Source of the DNA: JAICXG01 sp963801255
GTDB taxonomy: Bacteria; Verrucomicrobiota; Verrucomicrobiia; Chthoniobacterales; UBA10450
NCBI GenBank assembly: GCA_963801255.1
Contig: CAWDEC010000012.1
Coordinates: 248,001-312,000 of the forward strand
Length of the DNA: 64,000 nt
Direction of reading: 5' to 3'
Of this stretch, positions 43,947 to 52,841 are shown one piece after another. The notes beneath the pieces were generated by a model. The model saw only the letters and a program-made list of their open reading frames with translations, was not told the DNA's origin and ran no database searches. The stretch's first letter is position 1, and each line of letters starts with the position of its first letter. The position numbers and the translations under genes are program-made.

Positions 43947-45314
43947 ATGATGACGGAAACTTCGGCCGATCTTTTTCCAAACATCGCCAAGGTTCTCACC
44001 GTCGCTGAATTGACCCGCTCTATCCGTAGTCTGTTTGAGACGCGGTTTCGCGCGGTCTGGGTTCAGGGCGAAATCTCGAACTACAAAAAACATCCTTCCG
44101 GCCATCAGTATTTCACTCTTAAGGATCAACGCGCCGCGATCGCTTGCGTGATTTTTCGCGACACGCTTCCTCCATTTCCCAGCCCGCTCGCCGATGGCAT
44201 GCAAGTGCAGGTCTACGGCAACGTCACGGTCTTTGAAGCGCGCGGGCAATACCAGCTCAGTGTGCAGATCCTGCAATCGCGCGGGCTCGGCATTCTGCAG
44301 GCGAAGTTCGAAGCACTAAAGCGCAAACTGGAAGCCGAAGGGCTTTTCGAGATTTCGCGCAAAAGACCTCTGCCGAAATTTCCGCGGCGGGTCGGAATCA
44401 TTACTTCGCCGAGCGGGGCTGCGATTCAGGACATGCTCAACATTCTGCGCCGGCGCGCGCCGAGCGTGCAGGTACTGATCAATCCAGTGCGAGTGCAGGG
44501 AATCGGCGCTTCGCTCGAAATCGCGACCGCCATTCGCGAATTGAATTTACCGGACGACTCATGGGAACCACTCGACGTGATCGTCCTCGCGCGCGGCGGT
44601 GGGAGCATCGAAGATCTTTGGGAGTTCAACGAAGAGATCGTCGCACGCGCCATTTTTCACTCCGCCGTGCCGGTCGTTTCTGCGGTCGGACACGAAGTGG
44701 ATTTCACGATCGCCGACTTCGTCGCGGACCTGCGCGCGCCAACCCCGAGCGCGGCGGCCGAATTGATCGTGCCGGACGTCCGCGAGATTGAACGCCGTGT
44801 GAGCGAACTCCGAAACTGTCTCGATAAATGTTTAGGCAATTTTCTCCTTCGCGCCCGCAATCGGCTAAGTCTGGTTTCGGAAAAGACACTCTTTCGTGAG
44901 CTGAGCCGCCGGTTGCGCGAAGCGCAGCAGCAGCTTGATCTGGCGAAGGAAACACTGCAGCGCACCGTCGAGCGTCGCCGGCTTTTCGAGCTAAACCGCC
45001 TGACGAACGCCGCACTTGCTCTGAGGACGCACAACCCGGCGCGCGAACTGGCGGCGCGTCGCCAATCCTTTCTCGAATTTCAGCGCCGACTAAAAGAATG
45101 CGTCTCTAAATGCCTGACGAGTGCGCGCCAGCGCTGGGAACGCACCGACGGCATGCTGCGTCTTCTTGGCCCGGAGCAAACCTTGAAGCGCGGCTACAGC
45201 ATCACGCGCGATGAAAACGGAAACCTGATCCGCTCTCTAACAGTCGTTAGGCCGAAAATGAAAATCCGCACCCGGGTGAGCGACGGCGAGTTCGACTCAG
45301 TCTCGTTAGGCTAA
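43947..45314 (+). CDS. xseA: Exodeoxyribonuclease VII large subunit
   Basis: A 455-residue subunit from ATG 43947, preceded by an AAAAGG ribosome-binding site. An ATG directly after is equally close. N-terminal OB fold VWVQGEISNYKKHPSGHQYFTLKD, core LPKFPRRVGIITSPSGAAIQDML, VLARGGGSIEDLWEFNEEIVARAIF and SAVGHEVDFTIADFVADLRAPTPSAAAE are diagnostic. No xseB is beside it. The gene ends SLG-stop over a motif copy at 45303, and a second copy lies at 45244. Confidence 0.94.
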   Translation: MMTETSADLFPNIAKVLTVAELTRSIRSLFETRFRAVWVQGEISNYKKHPSGHQYFTLKDQRAAIACVIFRDTLPPFPSPLADGMQVQVYGNVTVFEARGQYQLSVQILQSRGLGILQAKFEALKRKLEAEGLFEISRKRPLPKFPRRVGIITSPSGAAIQDMLNILRRRAPSVQVLINPVRVQGIGASLEIATAIRELNLPDDSWEPLDVIVLARGGGSIEDLWEFNEEIVARAIFHSAVPVVSAVGHEVDFTIADFVADLRAPTPSAAAELIVPDVREIERRVSELRNCLDKCLGNFLLRARNRLSLVSEKTLFRELSRRLREAQQQLDLAKETLQRTVERRRLFELNRLTNAALALRTHNPARELAARRQSFLEFQRRLKECVSKCLTSARQRWERTDGMLRLLGPEQTLKRGYSITRDENGNLIRSLTVVRPKMKIRTRVSDGEFDSVSLG

Positions 45315-45320
45315 AGGAGG

Positions 45321-46028
45321 CTATTCAGGATTAACCGCCGTGTTGGCGGCTCCCAGCCAGGTCGAATCGGTGGTTGCAAAAAGATTGATTTTGTTTCCGC
45401 CGCTGTCGGTCCGCACAGGTGCCAGCAAAGCCGTGTCACAACTAAGGTTATTCGCGCTCCCGTCACAGTTCAGCACGATGGCGCGTTTGCCAGCCCATAC
45501 TCCTCCTTTGACCGTCTTGTTAATGTCGTAAACGGGAGGATTCGCAGCTGGATCGGCAAAGCCATCCGCCACCACCGGAAAAGCTGCGTTTGAGGTCTCG
45601 CTCAAACCCAGGATATAGGAATAGCTATTCTCGCCCTGCTTCAGGGTTTGAGTGTAATTGCCACCGGTAGGGTTTTGATCGATCCGGTTGTCTGGCGTGT
45701 TTGGAGTATAAACCGAGCCTTTGACAGAGAATATCTCTTCATTAGTCAGGTAAGTCGGGAAGAGAGTGCGAAAAGCCTGATTCGCAGTCGTGATGTCGGG
45801 GTTACCGGTGCCTTCCGGATCTTGCGTGCGCGGGAAGCTCCCGTTGTGATCGCCCGCGAAGAGTTTTAGCGCTACTCCGACCTGCCGGATGTTGGACAGA
45901 TCTTTTGTCTGGTTCGCGCGTTCGGTTACGGAATTGAAGACAGGAAACGCGATGCTGGCCAGAATCGCGATGATGGTGATAACGACGAGGAGTTCAATGA
46001 GGGTGAATGCAGAGTTGGGGGTTTTCAT
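45321..46028 (-). CDS. Type II/IV pseudopilin-like protein (prepilin N-terminal methylation motif)
   Basis: A 235-residue protein whose N-terminus is a classic prepilin: AFTLIELLVVITIIAILASIAFPVF, with the processing site before Phe and the conserved Glu at +5. The following ANQTKDLSNIRQVGVALKLFAGDHNGSFP is the verrucomicrobial pseudopilin pattern. Prepilin peptidase cleaves these for secretion or pilus assembly. It is worth noting given the uptake-like motif, but nothing shows that it takes part in DNA uptake. It is convergent with xseA. Confidence 0.85.
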   Translation of the reverse strand: MKTPNSAFTLIELLVVITIIAILASIAFPVFNSVTERANQTKDLSNIRQVGVALKLFAGDHNGSFPRTQDPEGTGNPDITTANQAFRTLFPTYLTNEEIFSVKGSVYTPNTPDNRIDQNPTGGNYTQTLKQGENSYSYILGLSETSNAAFPVVADGFADPAANPPVYDINKTVKGGVWAGKRAIVLNCDGSANNLSCDTALLAPVRTDSGGNKINLFATTDSTWLGAANTAVNPE

Positions 46029-46122
46029 GGGGGGTAAGAATTACAATGCTGAAAATCTTCAAATTGCCCAGATCGGTCAAGCGCAAAAACGATTTTTTTT
46101 TGAACCCGTCGGCGCTGGCGTC

Positions 46123-48387
46123 CTAGGCCTTCGTTTTTGCCGACTGCTCTTCCATCAGCTCTTCGCCCTCCGTGGTCGACGGAGCTTCGCGCTTGAAAGC
46201 AACGACTGCGAGCGGCGGAAGATTAACAATGATAGAATGAGTGCGCCCCTGCCATTCCACTGATTCGGTCTGCAACCCGCCAAGATTGCCGACATTGCTC
46301 CCACCATAGGTCTCGCCGTCGGTGTTGATGATTTCGCGATAGAATCCATCGTTAGGCACACCAAGTCGATAATTGTAGCGAACAATTGGCGTGGCATTGA
46401 CGGCAAAGATGAGCAGTTCGCCCTCGCGAGAGCGGCGCAGGAACGCAACCACACTGTTATCGGAGTCGTGGAAATCGATCCACTCAAAGCCCTCGTGTGA
46501 GTCATCCATATCCCATAGCGCAGGCTCGCTGCGATAGACGTAATTCAGATGCTGCACGAGACGGCGCAGGCCGTCGTGCTTCGGCAGATTTGTTAAGTCC
46601 CAATCGAGGGCGCGATCGTGATTCCATTCACGCCATTGGCCAAGTTCGCCGCCCATGAAAAGCAGCTTCTTTCCCGGATGTCCATACATCCAGGCGAAGA
46701 ACATCCGCAGATTGGCGAACTTTTGCCACTCATCGCCCGGCATTTTGTTAATGAGCGACCCTTTGCCATGCACCACTTCGTCGTGGCTGAGCACGAGAAC
46801 GAAATGCTCGCTCCAGGCATACATGATGGAGAACGTGATGTTGTTGTGATGGAAGCGCCGATAAATCGGATCGAGCGCCATGTAATGCAGGAAGTCATGC
46901 ATCCACCCCATGTTCCATTTGAAGGCGAAACCTAGTCCGCCGAGGTAAGCCGGCCGCGAAACTCCAGGCCAGGCGGTCGATTCCTCCGCAATCGTAATCA
47001 CACCGGGAAAATTCTCGGAGCAGAGTTCGTTAGTCTGGCGGAGGAAAAAAACAGCCTCGAGATTTTCGCGGCCGCCGAAAGCATTTGGTATCCACTGCCC
47101 TGGTTGGCGCGAATAATCCAGATAAAGCATCGAAGCGACCGCATCCACTCGCAGGCCGTCGATGTGATATTTGTCCAGCCAGAAGAGTGCATTGGCGGTG
47201 AGGAAATTTCGCACCTCATTCCGACCAAAGTTGAAGATGAGGGTGCCCCAATCCTGGTGCTCGCCCTGACGCGGATCCGCGTGCTCGTAAAGGTCGGTGC
47301 CGTCAAACTCCGCCAGCCCATGTGCGTCTTTCGGAAAATGCGCTGGCACCCAATCTACGATTACGCCGATGCCGGCCCGATGGCAGGCATCGATAAAATA
47401 TCGGAATTCATCGGGATTCCCAAAGCGGCTTGTGGGCGCATAATAGTTAGTCACTTGGTAACCCCACGAACCCTCAAACGGATGCTCCGCGATGGGAAGT
47501 AACTCGATATGCGTATAACCCATCTCTAAGACATAAGGCAGGAGCGTCTCCGCCAGTTCGCGATAACTCAGAAAGCGATTCCCCTGCTCCGCCACTCGGC
47601 GCCAGGAACCGAGATGCACTTCGTAAATGCTAATTGCACTACGATGCCAGTCTTTTTTTGACCGATCCGCCATCCATTGCTCATCGCTCCACTCGTAACG
47701 CTCGAGATCGAAAACCAGCGACGAAGTCTGTTTGCCGTGCTGACTGAAAAAACCAAAGGGATCGCTCTTAAGGACCAATTCGCCCCGCTGCGTTTTGATT
47801 TCGTATTTATAGTGCGCACCCTCCGGCACCCCGGGAATAAAAATCTCCCAGACGCCGCTCGGCATGAGCTTGCGCATCGAATGCACTCGCCCATCCCAGA
47901 AATTGAAATCGCCTACCACGCTCACACGCGCGGCGTTTGGTGCCCAGACGGCAAAATAGACGCCGCGTTCGCCGGCGATTTCGCGCGGGTGCGCGCCAAA
48001 CTTGTCGTAAAGCCGCTTATGATTGCCCTCCGCGAAAAGATGCAGATCGATCTCACCCATCATCGGCTCGTAGCTGTAGGAATCGCGCACCAGCTGCTCC
48101 GACCCATCAAACGCAGTTACCTTGAGCAAGTAAGAAAAATCCAGCGACTCGTTAGGCACGGTTGACTGGTAGAGCCCTTCGACATGTAGACGTTCCGCCG
48201 GGAAAATTCGGTCGTGATCCTCCGCCGCCACGACGGAGATCGCCTTCGCCTCGGGACGAAAAACTCGAATCACCAGATCGCTCCCCGCGCGGTGCGGTCC
48301 GAGGACACGAAAGGGATCAGAATGCGAGCCATGCAGGATGGCGGCAATATCATTCGGATCGACCGGGTAAATGGAAAACAAACTCAC
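46123..48387 (-). CDS. glgB: 1,4-alpha-glucan branching enzyme GlgB
   Basis: Adds alpha-1,6 branches to glycogen. It is 754 residues with two N-terminal CBM48-like domains and a GH13 catalytic domain: DGLRVDAVASMLY (nucleophile Asp), ITIAEESTAWPGV (acid/base Glu) and LSHDEVVHGKGS. Length and plan match GlgB of the long N-terminal form. No glgA or glgC gene is adjacent. Motif copies lie at 46349 and 48149. Confidence 0.96.
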   Translation of the reverse strand: MSLFSIYPVDPNDIAAILHGSHSDPFRVLGPHRAGSDLVIRVFRPEAKAISVVAAEDHDRIFPAERLHVEGLYQSTVPNESLDFSYLLKVTAFDGSEQLVRDSYSYEPMMGEIDLHLFAEGNHKRLYDKFGAHPREIAGERGVYFAVWAPNAARVSVVGDFNFWDGRVHSMRKLMPSGVWEIFIPGVPEGAHYKYEIKTQRGELVLKSDPFGFFSQHGKQTSSLVFDLERYEWSDEQWMADRSKKDWHRSAISIYEVHLGSWRRVAEQGNRFLSYRELAETLLPYVLEMGYTHIELLPIAEHPFEGSWGYQVTNYYAPTSRFGNPDEFRYFIDACHRAGIGVIVDWVPAHFPKDAHGLAEFDGTDLYEHADPRQGEHQDWGTLIFNFGRNEVRNFLTANALFWLDKYHIDGLRVDAVASMLYLDYSRQPGQWIPNAFGGRENLEAVFFLRQTNELCSENFPGVITIAEESTAWPGVSRPAYLGGLGFAFKWNMGWMHDFLHYMALDPIYRRFHHNNITFSIMYAWSEHFVLVLSHDEVVHGKGSLINKMPGDEWQKFANLRMFFAWMYGHPGKKLLFMGGELGQWREWNHDRALDWDLTNLPKHDGLRRLVQHLNYVYRSEPALWDMDDSHEGFEWIDFHDSDNSVVAFLRRSREGELLIFAVNATPIVRYNYRLGVPNDGFYREIINTDGETYGGSNVGNLGGLQTESVEWQGRTHSIIVNLPPLAVVAFKREAPSTTEGEELMEEQSAKTKA

Positions 48388-48575
48388 CCAACCACCCTAG
48401 GGATGCCCGCTGGGTTTGCAACGTCGAGGCGAAGATTGGAAATTCTCGCCGCAACCAAGGCGATTGGAGTATTCTGACAGGGTCAACATTCTGTTTTGCT
48501 GGGACGCGTTCCCAGAGAACAATGAGAGAGATGACGTTAAATGCGGTGCCGACGTGCAAACAACGAGAAAACCCT

Positions 48576-48875
48576 ATGATGCAATTCGCTAACTCATTGT
48601 CGCATGTCTCTTCGCTTGCGACGCCAGGCGTTCAGCTGGCAGTTGTCCGGTCCCACTCAGACTCAGTCCTGGCTTTACGCATTTTTTTCAGTGTCTGCCT
48701 GATAGCAGTCTTTTTCGGCGGCTATCGCATTTTCAAAAACCGCCAAAAGCTCTTTGGGCGCGATCCTCAAGTTATCGGTGACCATTATGGCGCGCGTAAT
48801 CTGCGCCTGTGGCAGGTCATTCTCGTTTGGATTCTGGCAGTCGAGTTACTGATCGCGATACTTTGGCGTTTGTAA
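48576..48875 (+). CDS. Small membrane protein of unknown function
   Basis: A 99-residue protein from ATG 48576. Two membrane helices are apparent: RIFFSVCLIAVFFGGYRIF and LWQVILVWILAVELLIAILW. A charged loop KNRQKLFGRDPQVIGDHYG lies between. An ATG about 54 bases upstream would add a polar extension. A 6-bp inverted repeat (CTGGGA/TCCCAG, 48499-48515) lies upstream. Unrecognised. Confidence 0.55.
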   Translation: MMQFANSLSHVSSLATPGVQLAVVRSHSDSVLALRIFFSVCLIAVFFGGYRIFKNRQKLFGRDPQVIGDHYGARNLRLWQVILVWILAVELLIAILWRL

Positions 48876-49034
48876 GAGACAATCGGCTGAGCTGCTACTG
48901 ATATATCTATCAGCACTAACACAGCGGGACGGTACGGTCCTTTATATCATGAGTATTCCCGCCAAGTCTGGCTGCCTAACGCTCCCCGTCAGTCTTCATA
49001 AATTGGTCTGCGCTCGCAGCCTGCTTTCCGCTTA

Positions 49035-49991
49035 ATGGCCGCCTTCGAAACGAGAATGACTTCGCATGACGAACGAAAGGGTTATGTCGCGCTCGTTGCG
49101 ACCATTTTTATCTGGTCCACGCCATCGCTTTTTCAATTTTTTCTTAACCGTTATTACGATCCGTTCGCGCAAAATTTCTACCGTTACTCGGTCGCCTTCT
49201 TCGCTATCCTCCCGTTCGTCATTTATCGCGTTCGCCGAGGTGGACCGCGCCTTGACCGCAGAGCGCTGGGTATTTGTTTCCTGCCTGCTCTGCCCAACGT
49301 CGTGCATCAGATTACCCAGGTCGTTTCGCTCTATTACATGGGCCCGGGCGTTTACAGCGTCTTTATTCGCTCCTCGGTTATTATCACCGCGTTACTGGCT
49401 CTGGTTTTTTTTCCAGAGGAACGGTGGATCATTCGCCAATGGCAGTTCCAGATTGGAACCTTCTTAGGATTGTTAGGCGCGGTGGGCGTTTTTTGGTTTC
49501 AACCGCGCTGGGAGGGCCGGCAGGTTTCCTTGGCTGGACTTTCGATAGCATTTACAGCCAGTTTTTGCTGGGCGCTCTATGGCGTCCTCGCAAAAAAACC
49601 GTCGGCACAACTTGGAAGCGTCCGCAGTTTCGGCATTATTAGTCTTCTCACTTCGCTCATGCTTTTTCCGCTTACCTGGCTTTTCGGAAAGCTGGTCACA
49701 CCATTCGTAGTCAGCGCGCAGGTTAACGCTATTCTTATCGTCTCTGCCGTGCTCTGCATCGCCATTGCCCACGTTCTCTATTACGTCGCCATCCGCGAGA
49801 TCGGAGTGGCACTTTCGCAAAGCCTGCAGCTGCTCAGTCCACTGGGCGCAATCCTTCTTTCCGCCTGGCTTTTTCACGAGCGCCTAACGATGCCACAACT
49901 TGCCAGTGCCGCTATCCTTCTCTTCGGGGCCTTTCTTGCCACCCGCGTCAAACCACAGGCAGCTGTCGTGACTGCGGCGGAAAATTTGTGA
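49035..49991 (+). CDS. EamA/DMT-family transporter
   Basis: A 318-residue, ten-helix drug/metabolite transporter. Two repeated EamA units are visible: FIWSTPSLFQFFLNRYYDPFAQNFYRY and then ASFCWALYGVLAKKPSAQLG, with ILLFGAFLATRV at the end. Substrate unknown. Its stop overlaps the downstream permease start (GTGA), so both are probably co-expressed. A motif copy lies at 49883. Confidence 0.85.
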   Translation: MAAFETRMTSHDERKGYVALVATIFIWSTPSLFQFFLNRYYDPFAQNFYRYSVAFFAILPFVIYRVRRGGPRLDRRALGICFLPALPNVVHQITQVVSLYYMGPGVYSVFIRSSVIITALLALVFFPEERWIIRQWQFQIGTFLGLLGAVGVFWFQPRWEGRQVSLAGLSIAFTASFCWALYGVLAKKPSAQLGSVRSFGIISLLTSLMLFPLTWLFGKLVTPFVVSAQVNAILIVSAVLCIAIAHVLYYVAIREIGVALSQSLQLLSPLGAILLSAWLFHERLTMPQLASAAILLFGAFLATRVKPQAAVVTAAENL

Positions 49992-51307
49992 CCATGCGGA
50001 AGTTACGCCGCGGTGTCGGCACCTTCTCACTGGTTTTCATTCTTTTCTTTTGCACCTCCGGAGGTCCTTACACGACCGAAACGCTGATTCACTCCGTTGG
50101 TCCAGGCCTTGGCCTGCTCATTCTTGTCCTCGTGCCGCTCATCTGGTCGCTGCCTGAAGTCCTGATCGTGGGAGAGCTCGCCAGCATGTTGCCGGAAGAG
50201 GGTGGCTACTATCGCTGGGTCGACCGCGCTTTTGGCCGTTTCTGGGCGTTTCAGAATGGCTGGCTCACCTGGATGTATTCGCTGGTCGACATGGCTATCT
50301 ATCCGGTGCTTTTCAACCAATACCTGCGCTACTTCCTGCCCGGCCTTGACGCAAGCCGCGAATGGCTCATATCTCTCGCGATGATCTGGGGCGCAACCTG
50401 GATCAACCTGCGCGGATCGATTCGGGTCGGCCTGACCTCGATCATTGCCGGCCTGTTTGTCATGCTCGGCTTTCTTGCTTTATCCGTCTGGAGCATACCG
50501 AACCTAACACATATTCCCTGGCATCCCTTTGCCTCGGAAGAAAGTCACGGCCTTAACGGGCTGGTCATCGGCATTTCGATCGCACTTTGGAATTACATCG
50601 GCTGGGATAACCCCTCCACGGTACAGGGCGAAGTGAAAGACGCCTCCCGCAGCTATCCGCGGGCACTAGCGATTGCGCTGCCTTTCGTTGTGGTTGGCTA
50701 TCTGGTGCCTTTGCTCATGGCACTCGGCGCGACCGATTGGCAGAGCTGGACCGACGGGGGCTGGCCTAAGATTGCCGCCACGGCCATTGGAGGAAATACC
50801 GGAGTTTGGATTGCGGCCTGGATCGCCGTCGGCGGAATGGTTAGTGCGCTCGCCCTTTTCAACGCTCTTCTCCTTAGTTATTCGCGTATCCCATTCGTCC
50901 TCGCGACCGACCGCTTGCTGCCACAAAGACTCGCGAGGTTAAACATGCACGGCACACCTCACGTCGCCGTGATTGTCTCGGCCGTCTGCTATTCATTTTT
51001 CGTTCTTGTGCCCTTTGGCAAACTCGTCATCGCAGATGTGCTCCTTTACTCGTTAGCGCTTTTTCTCGAATTCGGCGCGCTCGTTCAGCTTCGCAAGACT
51101 GAACCATCGCTCCGCGGCGCCTTTCGCATTCCACTCGGGCGGGGCGGCGTCGCCTGTCTCGCAGCGCTGCCGATGATTGTGCTCACCGGCGTGGTCGCTA
51201 TCTCGTTGCGCGATGGTGAGTACGGATTGCCGGCGATCATCGGTGCGACCGTCGCCATCGCTGCCGGACCGTTGATGTTCCGATTAGTGCGACGAGAGTC
51301 TCGTTAG
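49988..51307 (+). CDS. APC-family amino acid permease
   Basis: A 439-residue permease with about 12 helices. GTG 49988 is fixed by overlap with the previous stop. Family marks include FCTSGGPYTTE at the start and a GLVIGISIALWNYIGWDNPSTVQGEVKDASRSYPRA loop, the APC consensus. It probably takes up or exchanges amino acids or polyamines. Its stop TAG is inside a TCGTTAGG copy (51301-51308). Confidence 0.86.
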   Translation: MTMRKLRRGVGTFSLVFILFFCTSGGPYTTETLIHSVGPGLGLLILVLVPLIWSLPEVLIVGELASMLPEEGGYYRWVDRAFGRFWAFQNGWLTWMYSLVDMAIYPVLFNQYLRYFLPGLDASREWLISLAMIWGATWINLRGSIRVGLTSIIAGLFVMLGFLALSVWSIPNLTHIPWHPFASEESHGLNGLVIGISIALWNYIGWDNPSTVQGEVKDASRSYPRALAIALPFVVVGYLVPLLMALGATDWQSWTDGGWPKIAATAIGGNTGVWIAAWIAVGGMVSALALFNALLLSYSRIPFVLATDRLLPQRLARLNMHGTPHVAVIVSAVCYSFFVLVPFGKLVIADVLLYSLALFLEFGALVQLRKTEPSLRGAFRIPLGRGGVACLAALPMIVLTGVVAISLRDGEYGLPAIIGATVAIAAGPLMFRLVRRESR

Positions 51308-51332
51308 GCACCACGGTCTTTCCCCCGATCAG

Positions 51333-51530
51333 CTACCCTTTCTTGAGCGCCTGGGCTTTGCGAATCAGCTGAATGAAACCAGCCCTATAACCCTCGATGT
51401 CGTCGCCTTTGCCTTGCTGCGCCCATTGGGCAATCGCACTAAAACTGCCGTCGCCTTTGTATTCGGAATCGCGCAGGAGCCCCGCCCAGCGCGGTTCCAA
51501 AACCAGCGCTAGCGCGAAAGATTGAAAATA
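51333..51530 (-). pseudogene. C-terminal relic of a YfbK-like von Willebrand factor A protein (DUF3520)
   Basis: On the minus strand this stretch encodes LLRDSEYKGDGSFSAIAQWAQQGKGDDIEGYRAGFIQLIRKAQ followed by a stop, which resembles the C-terminal DUF3520 part of YfbK-like vWA proteins (RGSxYKGD ... DPxGYRxEFVxLV). The frame is closed at about 51528-51530 and no vWA domain lies upstream, so only about 65 codons survive. Family assignment is by memory of the pattern. Confidence 0.5.
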
Positions 51531-51563
51531 TCACCGCGTAAGCGCCAGCACGCGCATCGCTGC

Positions 51564-52001
51564 CTAAGTCTCGAAAGGCGCATCTTTATAAGATGCCGCC
51601 GTCTCTATCGTTCCCCGCCGCGGTAGCACGAAGGTCTGGCGCAAGAGAGGCGATTTTAGCTCTGCGGGCTCGTAGAACTGCTCAAGTAACTCTTTGCAAA
51701 AAAGGTCTGGATTCCGGGTCGCGAAATCCTCCCAGTCTGCATAGCTATGGCGCAAACGCCGTTCCGCGATGAGGGCGAGGAATCCCGCTGTAATGGTCTC
51801 GTGATAGATCTCTGGTTTTCCGGCCGTGGCGGCAAGGCGTCGCAACCCGCGCGCCAGATGGAGAAGGGCTTCGGGGAAGGGCAGCCGTTCCAACAATTCG
51901 TAGCCGACCCGAACGTGCTCACGATGACGGAAAAGCGCCGGATCGATCCGTCCGGCTTCGAACTCCTCCAGGAGTTTTGGCACGCAATCATTTTCCGCCA
52001 C
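51564..52001 (-). CDS. Conserved hypothetical protein
   Basis: A 145-residue cytoplasmic protein of a widespread unnamed family with RIDPALFRHREHVRVGYELLERLPFPEALLHLARGLRRLA and KPEIYHETITAGFLALIAER. It has conserved His residues (HREH, YHET) that could bind metal. Function unknown. Its start overlaps the RHH gene by 14 bases, so the two are translationally coupled. Confidence 0.7.
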   Translation of the reverse strand: MAENDCVPKLLEEFEAGRIDPALFRHREHVRVGYELLERLPFPEALLHLARGLRRLAATAGKPEIYHETITAGFLALIAERRLRHSYADWEDFATRNPDLFCKELLEQFYEPAELKSPLLRQTFVLPRRGTIETAASYKDAPFET

Positions 52002-52266
52002 GGTCTACCTCCACCAGCTTGTGACTGTCGCGCGCGGTCAACTCCAAACCGTAGATTGCTTTAAGCTTCTTCACGTGGCCCAGGGTTCTCGGGCTGAATG
52101 GTGCTTTGCCTTCGAGGGCGTGCAAGGCCATTCCCTCAAGCAAATCGCCCAACGACAAATCGAGATATTCGGCAAGTGCCTTGAGCGTTTTAACCAGCGT
52201 CTTTTCCATCCGTGCTCCGATCTGGACGCGCTCGACAATTTTGGAAACCTTTCGTTCCTGTTTCAT
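51988..52266 (-). CDS. Ribbon-helix-helix DNA-binding protein
   Basis: A 92-residue protein. RVQIGARMEKTLVKTLKALAEYLDLSLGDLLEGMALHAL fits the ribbon-helix-helix fold (beta-strand plus two helices) of MetJ/Arc-like regulators. A C-terminal stretch KAPFSPRTLGHVKKLKAIYGL follows. Just upstream of its start are tandem GTAACAT repeats that could be its operator. It may repress itself and its partner gene. A toxin-antitoxin role is possible but unsupported. Confidence 0.7.
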   Translation of the reverse strand: MKQERKVSKIVERVQIGARMEKTLVKTLKALAEYLDLSLGDLLEGMALHALEGKAPFSPRTLGHVKKLKAIYGLELTARDSHKLVEVDRGGK

Positions 52267-52272
52267 TGGGAC

Positions 52273-52290
52273 AATGTTACCATGTTACAT
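52273..52290 (-). promoter_or_regulatory. Tandem direct repeat, candidate operator
   Basis: ATGTTAC occurs twice, at 52274-52280 and 52282-52288, with an 8-base period (GTAACAT read toward the gene), seven bases upstream of the RHH gene start. RHH dimers usually bind tandem half-sites of this spacing, so autoregulation is plausible. No -10/-35 was assigned. Confidence 0.4.
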
Positions 52291-52394
52291 GCGCAACGCA
52301 AGAACACCGGCGACGCGACCTTCCTCAGGTGACCAAAGAAACGTCGATGACCGAGTTGACAGCCCCACGCCCGGTCAGGAAAAGAGACTCGTGC

Positions 52395-52631
52395 TCAGGA
52401 GCGGCGGGTTCCGCGCGCCCAGACGAGAAACATCACGCCCAGTGCTGCCAGCACCGCAGTGGCGACAAGGAAGCTGCCGGTTTGCGGAATGTGAAGGTAG
52501 CTCTTGTCGTTCCGGACGCCGTCGGCCCACCCGAGCAGAAAACACAGCAGTGCGACGGCGAAAAACATGATGCTAAACGCGCGCATCGAATCAGCGCGGC
52601 TTTGTGACGGTGTTGGATCGGATGGAGTCAT
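52395..52631 (-). CDS. Small two-helix membrane protein
   Basis: A 78-residue protein from ATG 52631 (MTPSDPTPSQS). Two hydrophobic stretches (FSIMFFAVALLCFLLGW and FLVATAVLAALGVMFLVWA) are separated by a polar loop. Not recognised. It lies divergent from RarD. Confidence 0.5.
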   Translation of the reverse strand: MTPSDPTPSQSRADSMRAFSIMFFAVALLCFLLGWADGVRNDKSYLHIPQTGSFLVATAVLAALGVMFLVWARGTRRS

Positions 52632-52841
52632 GAGCAAGCCTATGACTGGTAACCTTCCCTTCCGTCCGGTCAAATGCTTTCCCGTTCTGATTCCAAATTC
52701 CGGCGAGAAACGCACCCGAAATCAAGCAAGGATTAATAAAGAATTTCTCGAGGGAAAACGGTCGTCCCACAATCCTGAGGCGCCAGTGCGCAGGAATGGT
52801 TCGGTTTGCCGTTGCAGTGTTTCCGTGAAATAGAACGCGCC

